From assembly GCA_964035575.1 (NCBI GenBank), contig OZ037841.1:1612001-1676000 (forward strand): DNA of 64,000 nt, in the 5' to 3' direction. Both the position numbers and the translations under genes were made by a program. The notes beneath the pieces are model-generated. The model saw nothing but the letters and a program-made list of their open reading frames with translations, searched no databases and was not told the DNA's origin. The DNA comes from Rhynchopus sp. YZ270_cl-10 (taxonomy: Eukaryota; Euglenozoa; Diplonemea; Diplonemida; Diplonemidae). Below are positions 30,301-41,580 of the stretch, one piece after another (position 1 is the stretch's first letter; every line of letters begins with the position of its first letter).

Positions 30301-32926
30301 ACACAACTTATCAAGGCGCCGAAGACGAAGAGAACGGGTCCACCAGCTGTCTCCTGCGCGAACCGTTTACTATCAACAACTACACTATCAGCATTCGCTT
30401 CAAACCCCACCAGGTGTACGCGGGTGCAGTCACCCCAGATATGCCGAAGCTATTCTCTGAGACATTGGTAGGAGAAACCAACGTACGTCTCTTCGCAAAT
30501 GGCCAGCTTTTCCTCAACGTCGTGAGCTACGGCTGTGCGACACAACCCATCCCAGGCGGCTTCCCCGCAAACCAATGGAGCACCGTCACCATCAAAGCTG
30601 ACGACTACTGCTCCGTCTACGTCAACGGCGTTCTCGCACAACGTGCCCACTTTGCTTCGACATACCGTGCCTCCTATTTCGGCACACCTTATCACATTGG
30701 ACAAAACTTTCGAGGGAGTCTCGAATACATCAAAGCCTACAATGTGAATTTGACGGATACAGAGATCATGTATTTGCATGAATATGGGGTGTTTAAGAGA
30801 GATGTTCCGGAGAAGAGATTTTATGTGGAGGCAAAGAGGTTGGAGAAGAATTCGAGAATGCGTGCTGGGGTGGCGTGGGCGGTGGCAGCGATGATACCGG
30901 TTGCAGATATAATGCGGGTGGTGGATGGGCAGAACAGAGAGTTGCGCGAGGTGCTTGCGGTGCAGGAGGAGAACACCCAGGCAGAGCTGCGGCAGAGTTC
31001 GACCGAGGCAGTATTGATCATATTGGCCACGATGCTCCTCGCAGTGCTCGTCTTCCTGACATTCAACCACATCCTCACGCTCCCCTTCTCTGAAATATCC
31101 GTCCGCCTCACCCAAGCAGCAGACCTCCAGATCGACACCCTCCCCGACACCAACTCAGTCATAAAAGAGCTCCAAACGATCCACGCCGCAACCTACGTTA
31201 TGCTGAAGAACCTACAAGAGTACCGTTCCTTCCTTCCAGAGGTGTTGCTGCATAGGAGACATACGCCGGACGCGATGCCAGAAAACGCGCCAGGGAATGC
31301 AGAAGACAGCAAGGCAACGTATGCAATAAAAATACTATTACAATATGACAAGAATGTTATTTTATACCAAAAAACCCTGACAGCCATGCTGCAATCGTGT
31401 TCACGGACATCTCCGGTTCGACGCAGTTGTGGGAGGACTGCCATGACGGCATGCGTGCTGCGCTGCATATACACAACGCAGTGATCCGCGCCTGCATCAC
31501 TTCGCATTCGGGGTATGAGGTCAAAACCATCGGCGACGCTTTTATGGTTGCGTTTGGGGAGTTGGATGTTGCGGTGACGTTTGCTTTGCAGGCGCAGCTG
31601 GGGTTGGCGGCAGCGGTGTGGCCTGAGGATCTGTTGCAACAGACGCAGCAGAGTGCGGGCGATATGTCTCACGGTGTACGCGTTCGTATGGGTGTCAACT
31701 ATGGTGCAGTCAGTGTTGAATTCAACGAGGTCGTCGGACGCTGCGACTACTTCGGTGGCACAGTGAACCGCAGTGCCCGCCTCGAAGCTCTCTGCATAGG
31801 CGGCGGTGTCGCGCTCTGTGACGACATCCTGCAACAGGCCAGCCCCGACGTCATCGACACCGCAATCGTGGTCTCCCTCGGCCCCCGCTCCCTCAAAGGG
31901 ATTGCCGGAAAGGTTCGTGTCAGTGTTCTCATCCCCAAATCGCTCAAGCGTCGTGCTGACTACGTAGAAAGGGCTGTCCGTGACGGTGCCTATGTACCGA
32001 ACCCCCTCGCCCCAAGCTCCCGCCCCAGCTTTGAAGAAGCGCCGCAATCTGATAGTGGAAGCGACCCTGGCGACAACAGGAGGCATGCTGCCTGGGGGAA
32101 CGGTGCGCAGAGCCGTGTCGCAGAGCTCGTGCACATCGAAGGTGCGACCATTGCGCATCTGGAGCTTGCATGCAGTGCTGTGCCGACGAGCAGCGGTGTC
32201 AGCAAGCCGCCCTCCCCCTCCGAAGAGGCTGCCCACGTGAACAGCAACTTTGTCCGCGTCGTGTCCTGCCTGGAACGCTCTGACGGACAGATCTTGACAA
32301 TTCTTGGGTCCTCCGTTGTGTCCGGGTGGAACGTGACGAAGGCTTGCCCCAGCCACGTTGAGGGTACACTACGTTTTCTTGGGTTGCTGACAAAAGCAAC
32401 CGGGTCTCCAGTACGATGTGGGGCCAGCACTGGACGGATTATGACTGGGTGTGTGGGGACAGCGGGGCAGCGCTTTGTGACTGCAGTGGGGGGGTGCGTA
32501 CGGCATGCTACGGCACTGTTCTCGCATGCAGACGTGGTTGGGACGGAGGTGCTGTACATGGCAGCACCGTCGCCAGCGATACAGACGTTGTGCACACAAC
32601 ACTTCATGCGTCCCATCGGTACACACGTCATTCTCGGCACTACGTGCCTGGTGCATGAAGTGTGCACACCCCGTCTTCGCGAATGGTGCGACAACAAATT
32701 TGATTCGCTCTTCTCTGCAAACAGACAAAAGACTGTCGACGACCTTGTCTTCCTAAGCAACGATGTGAATGACGTCACGCGAGAGTCCTGCTGGTCAGGC
32801 GACTACCTCCGAGCATTCGAGAAGTCTGACTGGCTGCGACTCAATCGAATGGCAAAGATCGATCACGTAATCCGCTACGCCGTCAAGCTCATGAAAGAGC
32901 GTGAGGAAGGGGTGGAGGAGTTATGA
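27321..32926 (+). CDS. Large receptor-type adenylate cyclase (PA, LamG-like ectodomain; cyclase plus pseudo-cyclase), two exons
   Basis: Spliced product of 1846 aa from 27321-31318 joined to 31384-32926. Residues 1-14 form a signal peptide. Two protease-associated-type domains follow (first with YEGKIAVLARGTCYFAKKF; second with LSGKVLLIPKHDICTPFHSA). Hydrophobic helices lie near 475-500 and 520-550. The next region (about 560-900) is cache-like, followed by a LamG/concanavalin-type domain (TINNYTISIRFKP; YIHLQ-like repeats weak; QNFRGSLEYIKAYNVNLTD). A final helix lies near 1230, followed by a HAMP-like linker. The cyclase domain has both metal aspartates (FTDISGST, GDAFM), the ATP-type lysine (EVKTIGD), DYFG and the N/R pair in TVNRSAR. 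A second degenerate cyclase domain ends the protein (LTILGSSVVSGWNVTKA; STGRIMTGCVG; RFVTAVGGCVRHA). Likely an extracellular-ligand-gated cAMP producer; the ligand is unknown. Confidence 0.85.
31319..31383 (+). other. Intron, 65 nt, directly before the cyclase domain
   Basis: It begins GTATGCAATAAA and ends CCCTGACAG. Splicing joins ..SKA with a split threonine codon to HAAIVFTDI, matching DDHATIVFTDI of the cyclase at 2743. The unspliced frame goes out of register and stops at 31484. It is 21 codons short of the cyclase motif, so it is not a simple sequencing error. Confidence 0.9.
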
Positions 32927-33147
32927 GGTGATTTTTTTTTCTGTATTTTTTTGTTGTCTCTCTTTGCGTTTATCTTTTGTCGTTTCTTTGTTATTCTTCA
33001 TTTTTTTTTTTATGGTTATTTTTGAAATTTTCTTTGTTATATAGTGCCGCAGCCGTTATCTTAGATGCGTGCATGAGGCACAGTCATCTTATATGCTTTT
33101 TTTTCTCTCTCTTATTTGTGTTGCCTTTAACACCGTGCACACAAATA
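32927..33147. other. Short spacer before the mariner element
   Basis: T-rich sequence between the cyclase stop and the TA target dinucleotide of the transposon (33146-33147). No gene is seen. Confidence 0.6.
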
Positions 33148-34551
33148 CAGTGTGACACAGAATTAATGGCCGATGAAGACATTTTATAAAAAAACGGCAA
33201 ATTTTGACAAGGACATATTCAAAACACCCCCAAAACATAAAATATTTACGCCCAGGAACACAATAAAAGCAAAAATATAATGGTTAAGGGTAAAGTGAAC
33301 ACTGAGGCCACGAGGGAAGGGTTGCGCCTACAGGCAGCGTCGCTAGTCGTTGTTGGCGGTAAGAGCCATGATGAGGTGGCGGAGTTGCTGAACGTTGCGA
33401 AGAGGAGTTTGGGTAGGTGGGTGAAGGAGTACCGCGCTGGAGAGCGGAATTTTTCGGACAAGCCAGGGAGGGGACGCAAGAGATCGGCCACCACCGACAC
33501 CGTTAAGAATAGGGTGGTTAGACACATGCGGGGCAAGCGGTTTCAGTCTTGCAGGAAAGTAGCGTCGCGACTACAGATTTCGAGGGAGAGTGTCCGCAGG
33601 TGCCTGAAGGAGAAGGGGCTGAAGCCCGTTCAAACGAAGAGCAAACCAAAGCTCTCGGAAAAGAACATCACTGCCCGGATAGAGTTTGCTGAAACGCATC
33701 GAAACACCGACTGGTCAAAGGTGATGTTCACCGATGAAAAAGACTTTTGGCTTTTTTCTCGGGTGAGCAAGAAGAACGATGTTGTCTGGGTTGCAGATGG
33801 TGATGAGCCGCCCCCAACCGTTGATAAGGTCAGGGCTACGCAGAAGGTTCACGTCTGGGGAGGAATCACCACCAGAGGTAAGACGAAGCTCTATTTCTAT
33901 GACGGTGCTCTCAATGCAGAGAAGTACCGTACGCTCGTCTTACAGAAAGCGCTCAAAGAAATAAAAGAACTCCTGCCTGACAGTAGCTACACGTTTCAGC
34001 AGGATGGGGCACCCTGCCACACTGCGAACGTTACTCAAGCATTCCTCTCCTCCCAACCTTTCTCGTTCCTCCCTAAAGCTGACTGGCCAGGCAACTCCCC
34101 TGATCTCAATCCTATTGAGAACCTGTGGGCCAAGCTGCAGACTGCAGTCAACGAACGGGAGCCCAAAGACGTGTCAGCACTTAAACGTGCCATCAACAAG
34201 GAATGGTCCAAGATGGACAATAGCTTCGTTGCACGTTACATCATGTCAATGCCACGACGCCTAGACGCAGTTCGCAATTCCAACGGAATGCACACAAAAT
34301 ACTAATGCATGCTCTATTTATTTTTGTGCACCCACTCGTTTGTACTGCTACACTGTATTTTTTTTTTTTACACATACACCCTTTTTTACCAAAAAGGGAT
34401 ATTTCCATGTTAATATTTTCCCCACACACACACTTTTCATACACGGCCAGTTGAAAATGCAATGAAATGAGTCAAATTTTGCCTATTTTTTAGAATAATA
34501 TAACAATTTTTACAAAATGTCGTCATCGGCCATTAATTCTGTGTCACACTG
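33148..34551 (+). mobile_element. Tc1/mariner-superfamily DNA transposon (DD37E), apparently whole
   Basis: The 1404-bp element starts CAGTGTGACACAGAATTAAT and ends with its inverted copy. The terminal inverted repeats match over about 45 bases with two differences. A TA dinucleotide flanks each end (33146-33147 and 34552-34553), the target-site duplication expected of the superfamily. It carries one uninterrupted transposase gene and nothing else. High end similarity and an open gene suggest a recent insertion. The copy number elsewhere in the genome is unknown. Confidence 0.93.
33280..34305 (+). CDS. Tc1/mariner transposase, DD37E catalytic triad
   Basis: Transposase of 341 aa that should cut and paste the surrounding element. 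The N-terminal 110 residues hold two helix-turn-helix units (HDEVAELLNVAKRSLGRWV and SRLQISRESVRRCLKE) joined by a basic GRGRKRS-type linker. Catalytic acids: D152 in FTDEKDFW, D242 in FQQDGAPCH and E280 in SPDLNPIENLW. There are 37 residues between D242 and E280. No stop or frameshift is seen. The gene starts 132 bases inside the left end. Codon use and GC are closer to host genes than to the flanking spacer. Confidence 0.95.
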   Translation: MVKGKVNTEATREGLRLQAASLVVVGGKSHDEVAELLNVAKRSLGRWVKEYRAGERNFSDKPGRGRKRSATTDTVKNRVVRHMRGKRFQSCRKVASRLQISRESVRRCLKEKGLKPVQTKSKPKLSEKNITARIEFAETHRNTDWSKVMFTDEKDFWLFSRVSKKNDVVWVADGDEPPPTVDKVRATQKVHVWGGITTRGKTKLYFYDGALNAEKYRTLVLQKALKEIKELLPDSSYTFQQDGAPCHTANVTQAFLSSQPFSFLPKADWPGNSPDLNPIENLWAKLQTAVNEREPKDVSALKRAINKEWSKMDNSFVARYIMSMPRRLDAVRNSNGMHTKY

Positions 34552-34635
34552 TACAATAATTTGTTGCGTTTTGATCAGCAACACCTCTGCCACTTTCGCT
34601 ACTTCATGTTTTTTTCACCCCCCTCTTTCTTTCCG

Positions 34636-34684
34636 GTGCCTGCGCCCGCAGATGAACGGTGAGGCGTTTGCACTTCCAACTCTT
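34636..34684 (+). repeat. Dispersed box B, full copy
   Basis: GTGCCTGCGCCCGCAGATGA is followed by ACGGTGAGGCGTTTGCAC and a pyrimidine run. It matches 17216-17265 closely. Confidence 0.7.
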
Positions 34685-35675
34685 TTTTCTCTCTACAAAT
34701 ATCGGTACCCCTAAGCCCTCCCTGACTTTGCCGCGCTCGGTGTCGCAGCTCTGCAGCTCTGATTAATCTTCCTTAACCCGAAGGGGAGAGGCCACATCCT
34801 ACACCCCTTCCTTGCGTATCAAGCCCTTGCGAAACGGAGGCTAAGTGCCCGCTTCTTGTTGTTTTTTTCTTCAATGAAATAGGTGACTCAGGCACGAAGA
34901 CACGAAGCTGAACCTATCTATTTAAATTTTTTTTTGATGTACCAACAAGCGTAGCTTAAAAAAGAGAAATACTTCCTCAGATACGGTCGCCAAATCATTA
35001 TCCAGGGTAATTGAGCAATCAACAGAAAAAAAACCCCTCCTTTTTTTCAACCCCTTTTTTTTCCCCCTTGTTCTTTTATTGAGCATATTGAAATCAGTTT
35101 CGGTTCTAAATTCTTTATTGATACCAGGTTTCTTTGGTAATACGAAATCAAAACTCTGATGGTGCGTACGCGAGCTTTGTTTCCACCCCCTATTTTTTTT
35201 CCAACAACAACTGCCTTTCGTGGGGGAAAAATGCAACGCAGCACGGCTTGGGGCGACAAAACAAAACCCCCCCTTTTTTTCATTGGTTTCTGTTTACCAT
35301 ATTCTGAAATTAGGTTCTGTTTTTTTTTCCTCTCTCTCTCTCTCTCTCTCTTTTTGGGGATAAAATAATTTATGTTTATCATTCCAGTGTATGACCAAGG
35401 CAACATCACATCACCGACACACATATCCCTCCAAAAGCATATGTGCCAGTGAAGCCACAATGATCTTTACTTCAAATGTGTATGCACGTGAGGTGTATTC
35501 AGTATTCAACTTTCCCGTTCTTTTTCAAGACTAAGTGAATCTTAGGTTCATAGCAGAAGATGTCTATAATTTTTCAAATATTTCTCATGCGCATGAGGTA
35601 CTAAGGGGGTTTTTTTTTCGTGACCCCCCCCTCCTTCTCAATGATGTGCGTCAACAAAGGCATTTCAAAAAATAA

Positions 35676-35745
35676 AATTGAAAGTGGAGATTGCACAACT
35701 GAGGCAGCACAACCGAGGCAACTACACTACCCCAACAAGTTATCA
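35676..35745 (+). repeat. Dispersed repeat D, copy 1
   Basis: GTGGAGATTGCACAACTG, then GCAACTACACTACCCCAAC. The same order recurs at 56086-56155 with a few changes. Both are on the + strand. Confidence 0.7.
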
Positions 35746-36587
35746 AAAAAGTTCTTCTCTTCCTTTTTCGCTTTCCCCCTTTGTTCGAACCTTCGAAAAC
35801 AATAGAGGGCTTTTTCAAGTACAAAAGGCCACTGAAAATGGACAGAAGAACATAAGACACCTTTCCTGTGAAGAAGTGAAGATAAAGGAGGGGCTCTGCG
35901 TTGATGTGTTGCTCATCTAGCTATGGGATTGTGTCCGATGACAAATGTTTACGCTCCCTTGTGCCTTTGTGTGGAGGGGGTTCTCCTCCCTAAACAGATT
36001 CGTTTGTATAGTTGCATTTTTCATTTAAAAAGACGGCATTTGAGTTGAATCGTTGAAAAAAGATCAAGAATTTATACGAAAAAAGAGAGGCTCTTCGTTC
36101 TCGCAGTTTATTAAAGTGTATTTTGAGGTAATTCCTGTGCAGAATATGGCTGAGAGAAAGGTGTGTATGTGTGCACAAGCACTGTGTATCTCATGTTTAA
36201 TTAACTGCACGCACTATTTCTCTTTAAATATTTTGTGCGATGACAAAGAAATATTGTTACAACCCCTCTCGATTAATTATTTCAAACCAAATAATCCCAT
36301 TTCCCACAAACTTCTTGGGTATTGTTTTATTATTTTTTGTTGTTTTGAAGTATACACTGCACAGGAAAAAACCCATCCTTTTCGTTTTGTTTTGTACTGA
36401 TCTCGTATCCTCTACAGCTCTTTTGTTACAGCAACCAAGGGCTGCAGAAGGGTCTTTTACTTTCTTTTTTTTTTTCGATGTATGGTGTACATGACAAGCC
36501 GCTTGTGAGGAGTTAATGGCTTTTTGGCTGGGAAAAAACCCCAAAACTCCAAAACCCCCAGGGTACCCCAAGGGAACCCCCTAGGTC

Positions 36588-36720
36588 GTATTATACGTGC
36601 TCGGCCCCGACTGAATACCGTATTATTCGTATTACATGAGTACCGTATTTATACGGTATTAAACGGTATTATACAGAATTATACGGTGTTATACGGTGCT
36701 GCTGGGCCCCAACCGAATTG
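36588..36720. repeat. ATACGGTATTA-rich repeat cluster
   Basis: Multiple imperfect copies and partial inversions of TATACGGTATTA occur in 130 bases. The sequence is flanked by GGCCCCGAC and GGGCCCCAAC. It looks like a short satellite or a fold-back remnant; no coding signal is seen. Confidence 0.55.
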
Positions 36721-36895
36721 ATTAATAATTTACACGGATTATTCGAATTTTTGCAACCTAAGAACCCGGAACCCCGGGGGTTTGTGTGGCTACGCCTAAA
36801 CCAGCACTCATTGCACCCAATGTATTTTGACGCTTTGGTGGTTTCTAAAAAAAATGCAACGTTGTTGGGAATAATTTTCCGTGGATTTCTTTTTG

Positions 36896-36934
<39 letters not shown>

Positions 36935-37691
36935 TTCGTTATGTTCCTTGTTTTGTTCTTTCCGCTGTTCGTCTGCGTGAAATGTGTTGGTGCTAGCACT
37001 TCTGTTATCTCATTTTGCAGAAACAAAAACAAAATACATAGTGGAGCTCATCCTCCAGGTGTCACTAATCCAACCAAGTTTTCAAAAAAACAACAAAAAA
37101 AAAAAAAAAAATCAGTTTTACCATCTGATCGAAAGAGACTGGGAAAAAAAACCCCCCCAAGCAGTTTGCGCAAAAAAGTGTATGTCGTTTGTGTTTCTGC
37201 TGTACCCCCTTTTTTTTTTACCGTGTCATAATAAAGTGATCCAAGAATACCTGTGAGGGGTTAAAAAACTAAGGGTGGATTTTGAGATTTCAAAAACCGG
37301 CGGAGGGTAGATTTTCCCCCACTCCCGATGTTTCTAGGATCATCATCAGAATTCAGCTTTTATTTTGTGTGTTCCAATTTAAAATTCTTGCGGGGGGGCA
37401 CCACAGCCCACCCCCCACCCATAGAGCGGCGGGACACCCCATTTTTCTTTTGTTGAAAATATTGTCTGGCCGGAAGGCTTATTCATTATTTGCAAACTCC
37501 TGCAAAAAGCTCTCGCACACACTCCGCTCGGGGAGGGGGTGGGGTAAGGTCCTCCTCCCACAGGGATAATGTTTTTGTTTTGTTCTTTTTTGTGAAGAGA
37601 ACGTATCTGAATTTGTGTTCCAAGGGAAGTGGGAAGGGTTGGGTTGGGTTGGTATTCTGTAACGCCAATGCACTTGAGGCATTATCCTGTA

Positions 37692-37805
37692 GGTGGCTAA
37701 AAAAGCACCACGAGGCTTAGGATCATCTTGTCATATCATTTCTTGGTCATATACCAAGGTACACTGTCACGAGAGGGCTGTTGTATTTCAAGTCAACTTT
37801 CTTTT
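37692..37805 (+). repeat. Dispersed boxes A and C side by side
   Basis: Box A (GGTGGCTAAAAAAGCACCAC, GAGGCTTAGGATCATCTTG) is followed after 12 bases by box C (GGTACACTGTCACGAGAGGG, CTGTTGTATTTCAAGTCAAC). Further box C copies lie at 39833-39880, 56928-56963 and 63656-63690. All are on the + strand. Confidence 0.65.
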
Positions 37806-37961
37806 CTTTTTTGTTTAAAGCAAGGGTACATTTTTCTTTGCACCCTCTCTCACCCTCTCTGCATTCTTTTTGTTTCGTAAAGAAAAGAATGTATATTGGT
37901 GCTCCTGAAATAAAAAATACCAAGTACGCAACAACTGCGCACTGAGTACGCAATATAAGGG

Positions 37962-39004
37962 AGCGTCCGCGAAAGACCCCCCCCCCTAAAGCTAACATCC
38001 ATGCTTATTGGTATTTCACTAATTAAAATTTTGGTATTTTATAAGATTTTTTTTTAAAATGAACTCAGAGTTAAGTTTCTGAGTTCATTAAAAAAAAAAT
38101 CGGTGAAAAATTCCGAGTAGGTATTAATTTAGATAGGAAAAGCTATGTCAACAGCTATGTGTCCCCTTATTTTACCTGTAAATACTAAGGATAGAGGAAG
38201 GAATTCAGTAATATCTGTCTCTAAACCCATTATCAAAAAGGGGGTAGGAAAGGGGGGTGGAGGCTTGTCGCCCCCTCCGAACACTCTAAATAGAGCGCGA
38301 AAGAGCTTCACGCTCCGGGTCGTCTGCGGCGACGTCGACTTTCTCGCAGAAAACCCCCTTTTTTGAGTGACCCTATTGACCTCCGTGATGAGTCTCTCCA
38401 AGAGTTACAGACAATTGTCCGCCTGTTCCTCCTCTTCCTCCTCCGTCTCGCTGTCACTGTCCTCCTGAGGGTGTCGCTGATGCAACTACAGGAGTAGTAA
38501 ACGGCGGACACCCCTTTTCTCCTGGTGGTGTCTTCTGCATATGGAGGGACATATGCTTCGAGCTACACACCTCGCGCATCCAGCTCCTCGCGCCCCACCC
38601 TTTGCCCCCCTGCCAGTGAACCCCTGCATACACCTGCAGCTCGGCGAAGTTTTTTAGGCCTCGGAAAGGCCGGGTTTTCAGCTCCTGAGCGAATGCTTTG
38701 GCTGCTGATTACATTTCCCCCTGTTGTGTTGTTCTATGGGTGGTTATATGGGTGTTTGTGAGGATTTCCTTGTATATCCTTAGTATTTACAGGTAAAATA
38801 AGGGGACACATAGCTGTTGACATAGCTTTTCCTATCTAAATTAATACCTACTCGGAATTTTTCACCGTTTTTTTTTTTAATGAACTCAGAAACTTAACTC
38901 TGAGTTCATTAAAAAAAAAAATCTTATAAAATACCAAAATTTTAATTAGTGAAATACCAATAAGCATGGATGTTAGCTTTAGGGGGGGGTCTTTCGCGGA
39001 CGCT
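37962..39004. mobile_element. Foldback / non-autonomous TIR element, 1.04 kb
   Basis: Long terminal inverted repeats of about 230 bases (37962-38193 and 38775-39004) start AGCGTCCGCGAAAGACC and end in TACTAAGGATA. They match almost completely by eye. Each arm contains its own hairpin (AACTCAGAGTTAAG with TTCTGAGTTC). The roughly 580-bp interior carries no intact gene. A minus-strand frame in it has an acidic run (SDSETEEEEEEQAD), which may be a remnant of a parent transposase. No clear target-site duplication is seen. Confidence 0.8.
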
Positions 39005-39832
39005 GCCATAATATTATGGGTATTCTTGTATTTTTTTTTTTTTTTCGTGCACAAAGTGCGCAACAAGTACCCAAAATGGGGTTATCAGGAGCACCATATA
39101 TGAAATAATTTTTGTTTATGCAATGTGTCTTTGCCCCATTCTTCTATTGTTCTGGTGCTTCCTCCTTCAGAGGCATGTGCACTTCCAACTACCATTTCCC
39201 CACAACCTTCCTTCAACCCCTGTACGGTCACAACCCAGGGTAAGGTATAGTATTGAAATCGATGGGGTAAACGGTTCATTTTATCCCAGATTTTGAGGAA
39301 TTTTTTTTTTGCCGAAAATGGGCCACCTATTGGTGACTGGTGTTTTTTTTTCTTGAGTCGATGTGGGTAGCGTAACTAAAAAAGATGAACGGGGTTTTTA
39401 TTATTTTGCGAACAAGAAATGTGTACACAATCATTTTTTTTCTTGGTTGCCTCAATACTGCCCTGTGCTCTCCCTGCTGTTCTTCAGAGATTGAACTAAG
39501 GGAGGTCGTGTTTTGAAAGATGTGTGCAAGAAGCACATCCACTCTTCCAAATTTTCATTGTCTTTTTCCACCTCGAATACTGATGAAAAAAATGTGATCC
39601 ACGAGTCACAATTGATTGGGGTATATTCCGCACTACAGGATTCCCCAAGACACTGGTTTTAAGCACCTCTTCCCCAATTTTTTTTTTCAAAAAAAATTGT
39701 CTAAACTGATTTCTTCTCTTACGAAGAAGTTTCTTTTTTTGCATCTTTTTTGGCGCTCCCCCTATTGTCTCCCTCACTTTTTATATCATTCTATTGCGTG
39801 CTTCTTAATGGATATTTTTTTTCTCTGTTTTA

Positions 39833-39880
39833 GGTACACTGTCACAAGAGGGCTGTTGTATTTCAAGTCAACTTTTTTTT
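39833..39880 (+). repeat. Dispersed box C copy
   Basis: GGTACACTGTCACAAGAGGG is followed by CTGTTGTATTTCAAGTCAAC and a T run. It matches the copy at 37753 with one change. Confidence 0.65.
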
Positions 39881-40143
39881 CTGTGTGTTCGGATATGGTG
39901 TCGGGTCACTTTGTGGCTTCTACCAACTAATGGCCGGCTGCCAGCTCAGATGGTCTGTGGGTAAATATTTTATTCAGGAATGCGATATTGCCAGTGTTGT
40001 GTTGTGTTGTGTTGTCATGTGACAACGTGAATGTCAAATGGAATCTCCCCATCCCCTTTCTCAGCAACCTATGCTCATCACGTTGTCTCGTGATGTGACT
40101 CAACAAAGCACAAAACAGATCCACCCACATCACCATCAACACC

Positions 40144-40839
40144 ATGTCCGTGCCAAAGCTTGAGATCGGCTACTGGAAGATCAGAGGCCTTGCCGCGCCA
40201 CTGAGGATGCTTCTGAACTACGCAGAAGTTGACTTTGTCGACACGCAGATGGTCGGCACCACACCCGAAGCCAAGCGTGAGGTGTGGTTTGAGGGCCGCA
40301 AGCCGGAGTTGCTGAAGAAGAACCCTCTCGTGTCACTGCCGTTCGTTGTGGATGGGGAGACGGTGATCACACAGAGCAACCAGTGCCTGCTGTACGTTGC
40401 ACGCAAGTACGGCCTTGCTGGGACGCCGGAGACAGTGGATGCTGTGGAGCAGATCCTTCTTGAGGTGTTTGACCTGCGCAACGCAACTGTGTCTGTTGCC
40501 TACTGCCAGGAGCCACGTGAGAAGTTTCTTGAGATTATGTCTGCGCACTTCTCGGGGACTGTGAAGACGTCACTTGACAAGCTGGAGAGCTGCTTTGTCT
40601 TTTACGGGAAGACATTTGCCTGCACTGACACACCCTCTGTGTGCGACTTCCACCTGTGGGAGATGCTGGACCAGCATGAGATGATGAAGGATGTGGTGGG
40701 TGTGGAGTCGCCACTGAGCACACGCCCGAAGCTGGCTGCTTTCTACAAGGCGTTCAGGGAACTTCCACAGCTGCAGAAGTACTTTGCGAGTGAGGCGTAC
40801 AAACTGCCTGTCAACAATATATACGCTCAGTTCAAATGA
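40144..40839 (+). CDS. Glutathione S-transferase, Mu-type, copy 1
   Basis: Cytosolic GST of 231 aa that conjugates glutathione to electrophiles. The N-terminal thioredoxin-like domain shows the Mu-class start KLEIGYWKIRGLAAPLRMLL, with Y in GYW as the expected catalytic tyrosine. The glutathione site LPFVVDGETVITQSNQCLLY carries the cis-proline and the QS pair. The C-terminal helical domain is complete (..SVCDFHLWEMLDQHEM..). This copy differs from copy 2 mainly at TVSVAYC (R in the others) and NNIYAQFK (NNGHAQFK in the others). Homology to the other copies extends about 45 bases upstream of the ATG and stops at the stop codon. Confidence 0.93.
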   Translation: MSVPKLEIGYWKIRGLAAPLRMLLNYAEVDFVDTQMVGTTPEAKREVWFEGRKPELLKKNPLVSLPFVVDGETVITQSNQCLLYVARKYGLAGTPETVDAVEQILLEVFDLRNATVSVAYCQEPREKFLEIMSAHFSGTVKTSLDKLESCFVFYGKTFACTDTPSVCDFHLWEMLDQHEMMKDVVGVESPLSTRPKLAAFYKAFRELPQLQKYFASEAYKLPVNNIYAQFK

Positions 40840-41580
40840 GTCAAACGAGTCATGCTCGAGTAGTTTCATAATCGGCCTGCTTTTGATACGGGCGACGTTA
40901 GCGTACAAGACTCGTGTAGCCATCATCCGGACAGCCTATGATTACTGCGTTGGAGCAATACCCGCAATTGTGCCCCACTGGTCCCTCATCCACCCCTTCT
41001 CTCCTTAACGCAATGCAAGCATTAACGTAACCAACTGCTTGAGTGTTCAAACAGTCTTTCTGTCTCTTACCTCATTTGTTTTACATTGCTTCCCTAGGGG
41101 CACGTGCACCCTGCTACTGTTGTGTTTTGCAACGTCTCCCTATTGATCTGTACGTGGTGAGTCAGAACCCAATGCGGCACATAAAACCCCGCCCTTTTGT
41201 CTTCCTCCCCCACGCACGGCACAGTATGGACAGCCAGCTCCTGAACTAACTACTGCCATCATTTGTAGGTGTAGGACCTATACTTGAAGCGGTAACAATC
41301 AACTGTTGTTCTTTCCAATGTGCTGCTTACAGCCATCTTCTTGGGTTGTCTGGTGCAGTATGTGGTATTCAGCAGGTGCTGACGTTGGTTGTACCCAGTG
41401 CCTGATGTGTGTTCAGCTCTTTCAAACATCTATTTTTGTTAATCTTTTCAAGAGGGACAGTCACCTGATGAAGTTATCGTCAGCGATGTATTGTGCTCTT
41501 GTTGATACTTTTGTACATCAACAGTATCTTCGATGTGTCTCACGGTTCCAAATGGTGACTAACTTTTCAAATGAAGCAAT

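Larger units (their letters stand above)
34554..40143. other. 5.6-kb repeat-rich spacer with the foldback element
   Basis: No supported gene. In order: box B (34636-34684); a CT run (35331-35352); repeat D (35676-35745); a cluster of ATACGGTATTA-type repeats (36588-36720); a CT run (36900-36931); box A (37692-37740) and box C (37753-37805); the foldback element 37962-39004; a diverged copy of the 268-bp repeat (about 39200-39320); box C again (39833-39880); and a GTGTT run (39992-40013). The rest is AT-rich with T runs. Confidence 0.6.

Noticed and set aside
31319-31484. Apparent frameshift between two long overlapping frames in the receptor cyclase
   Set aside because: A 65-nt GTATGC...CAG segment removes the shift exactly and restores the cyclase motif, so an intron explains it better than damage.
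31193-32356. 387-codon open frame on the minus strand
   Set aside because: Antisense to the cyclase exon 2 with no domain-like composition.
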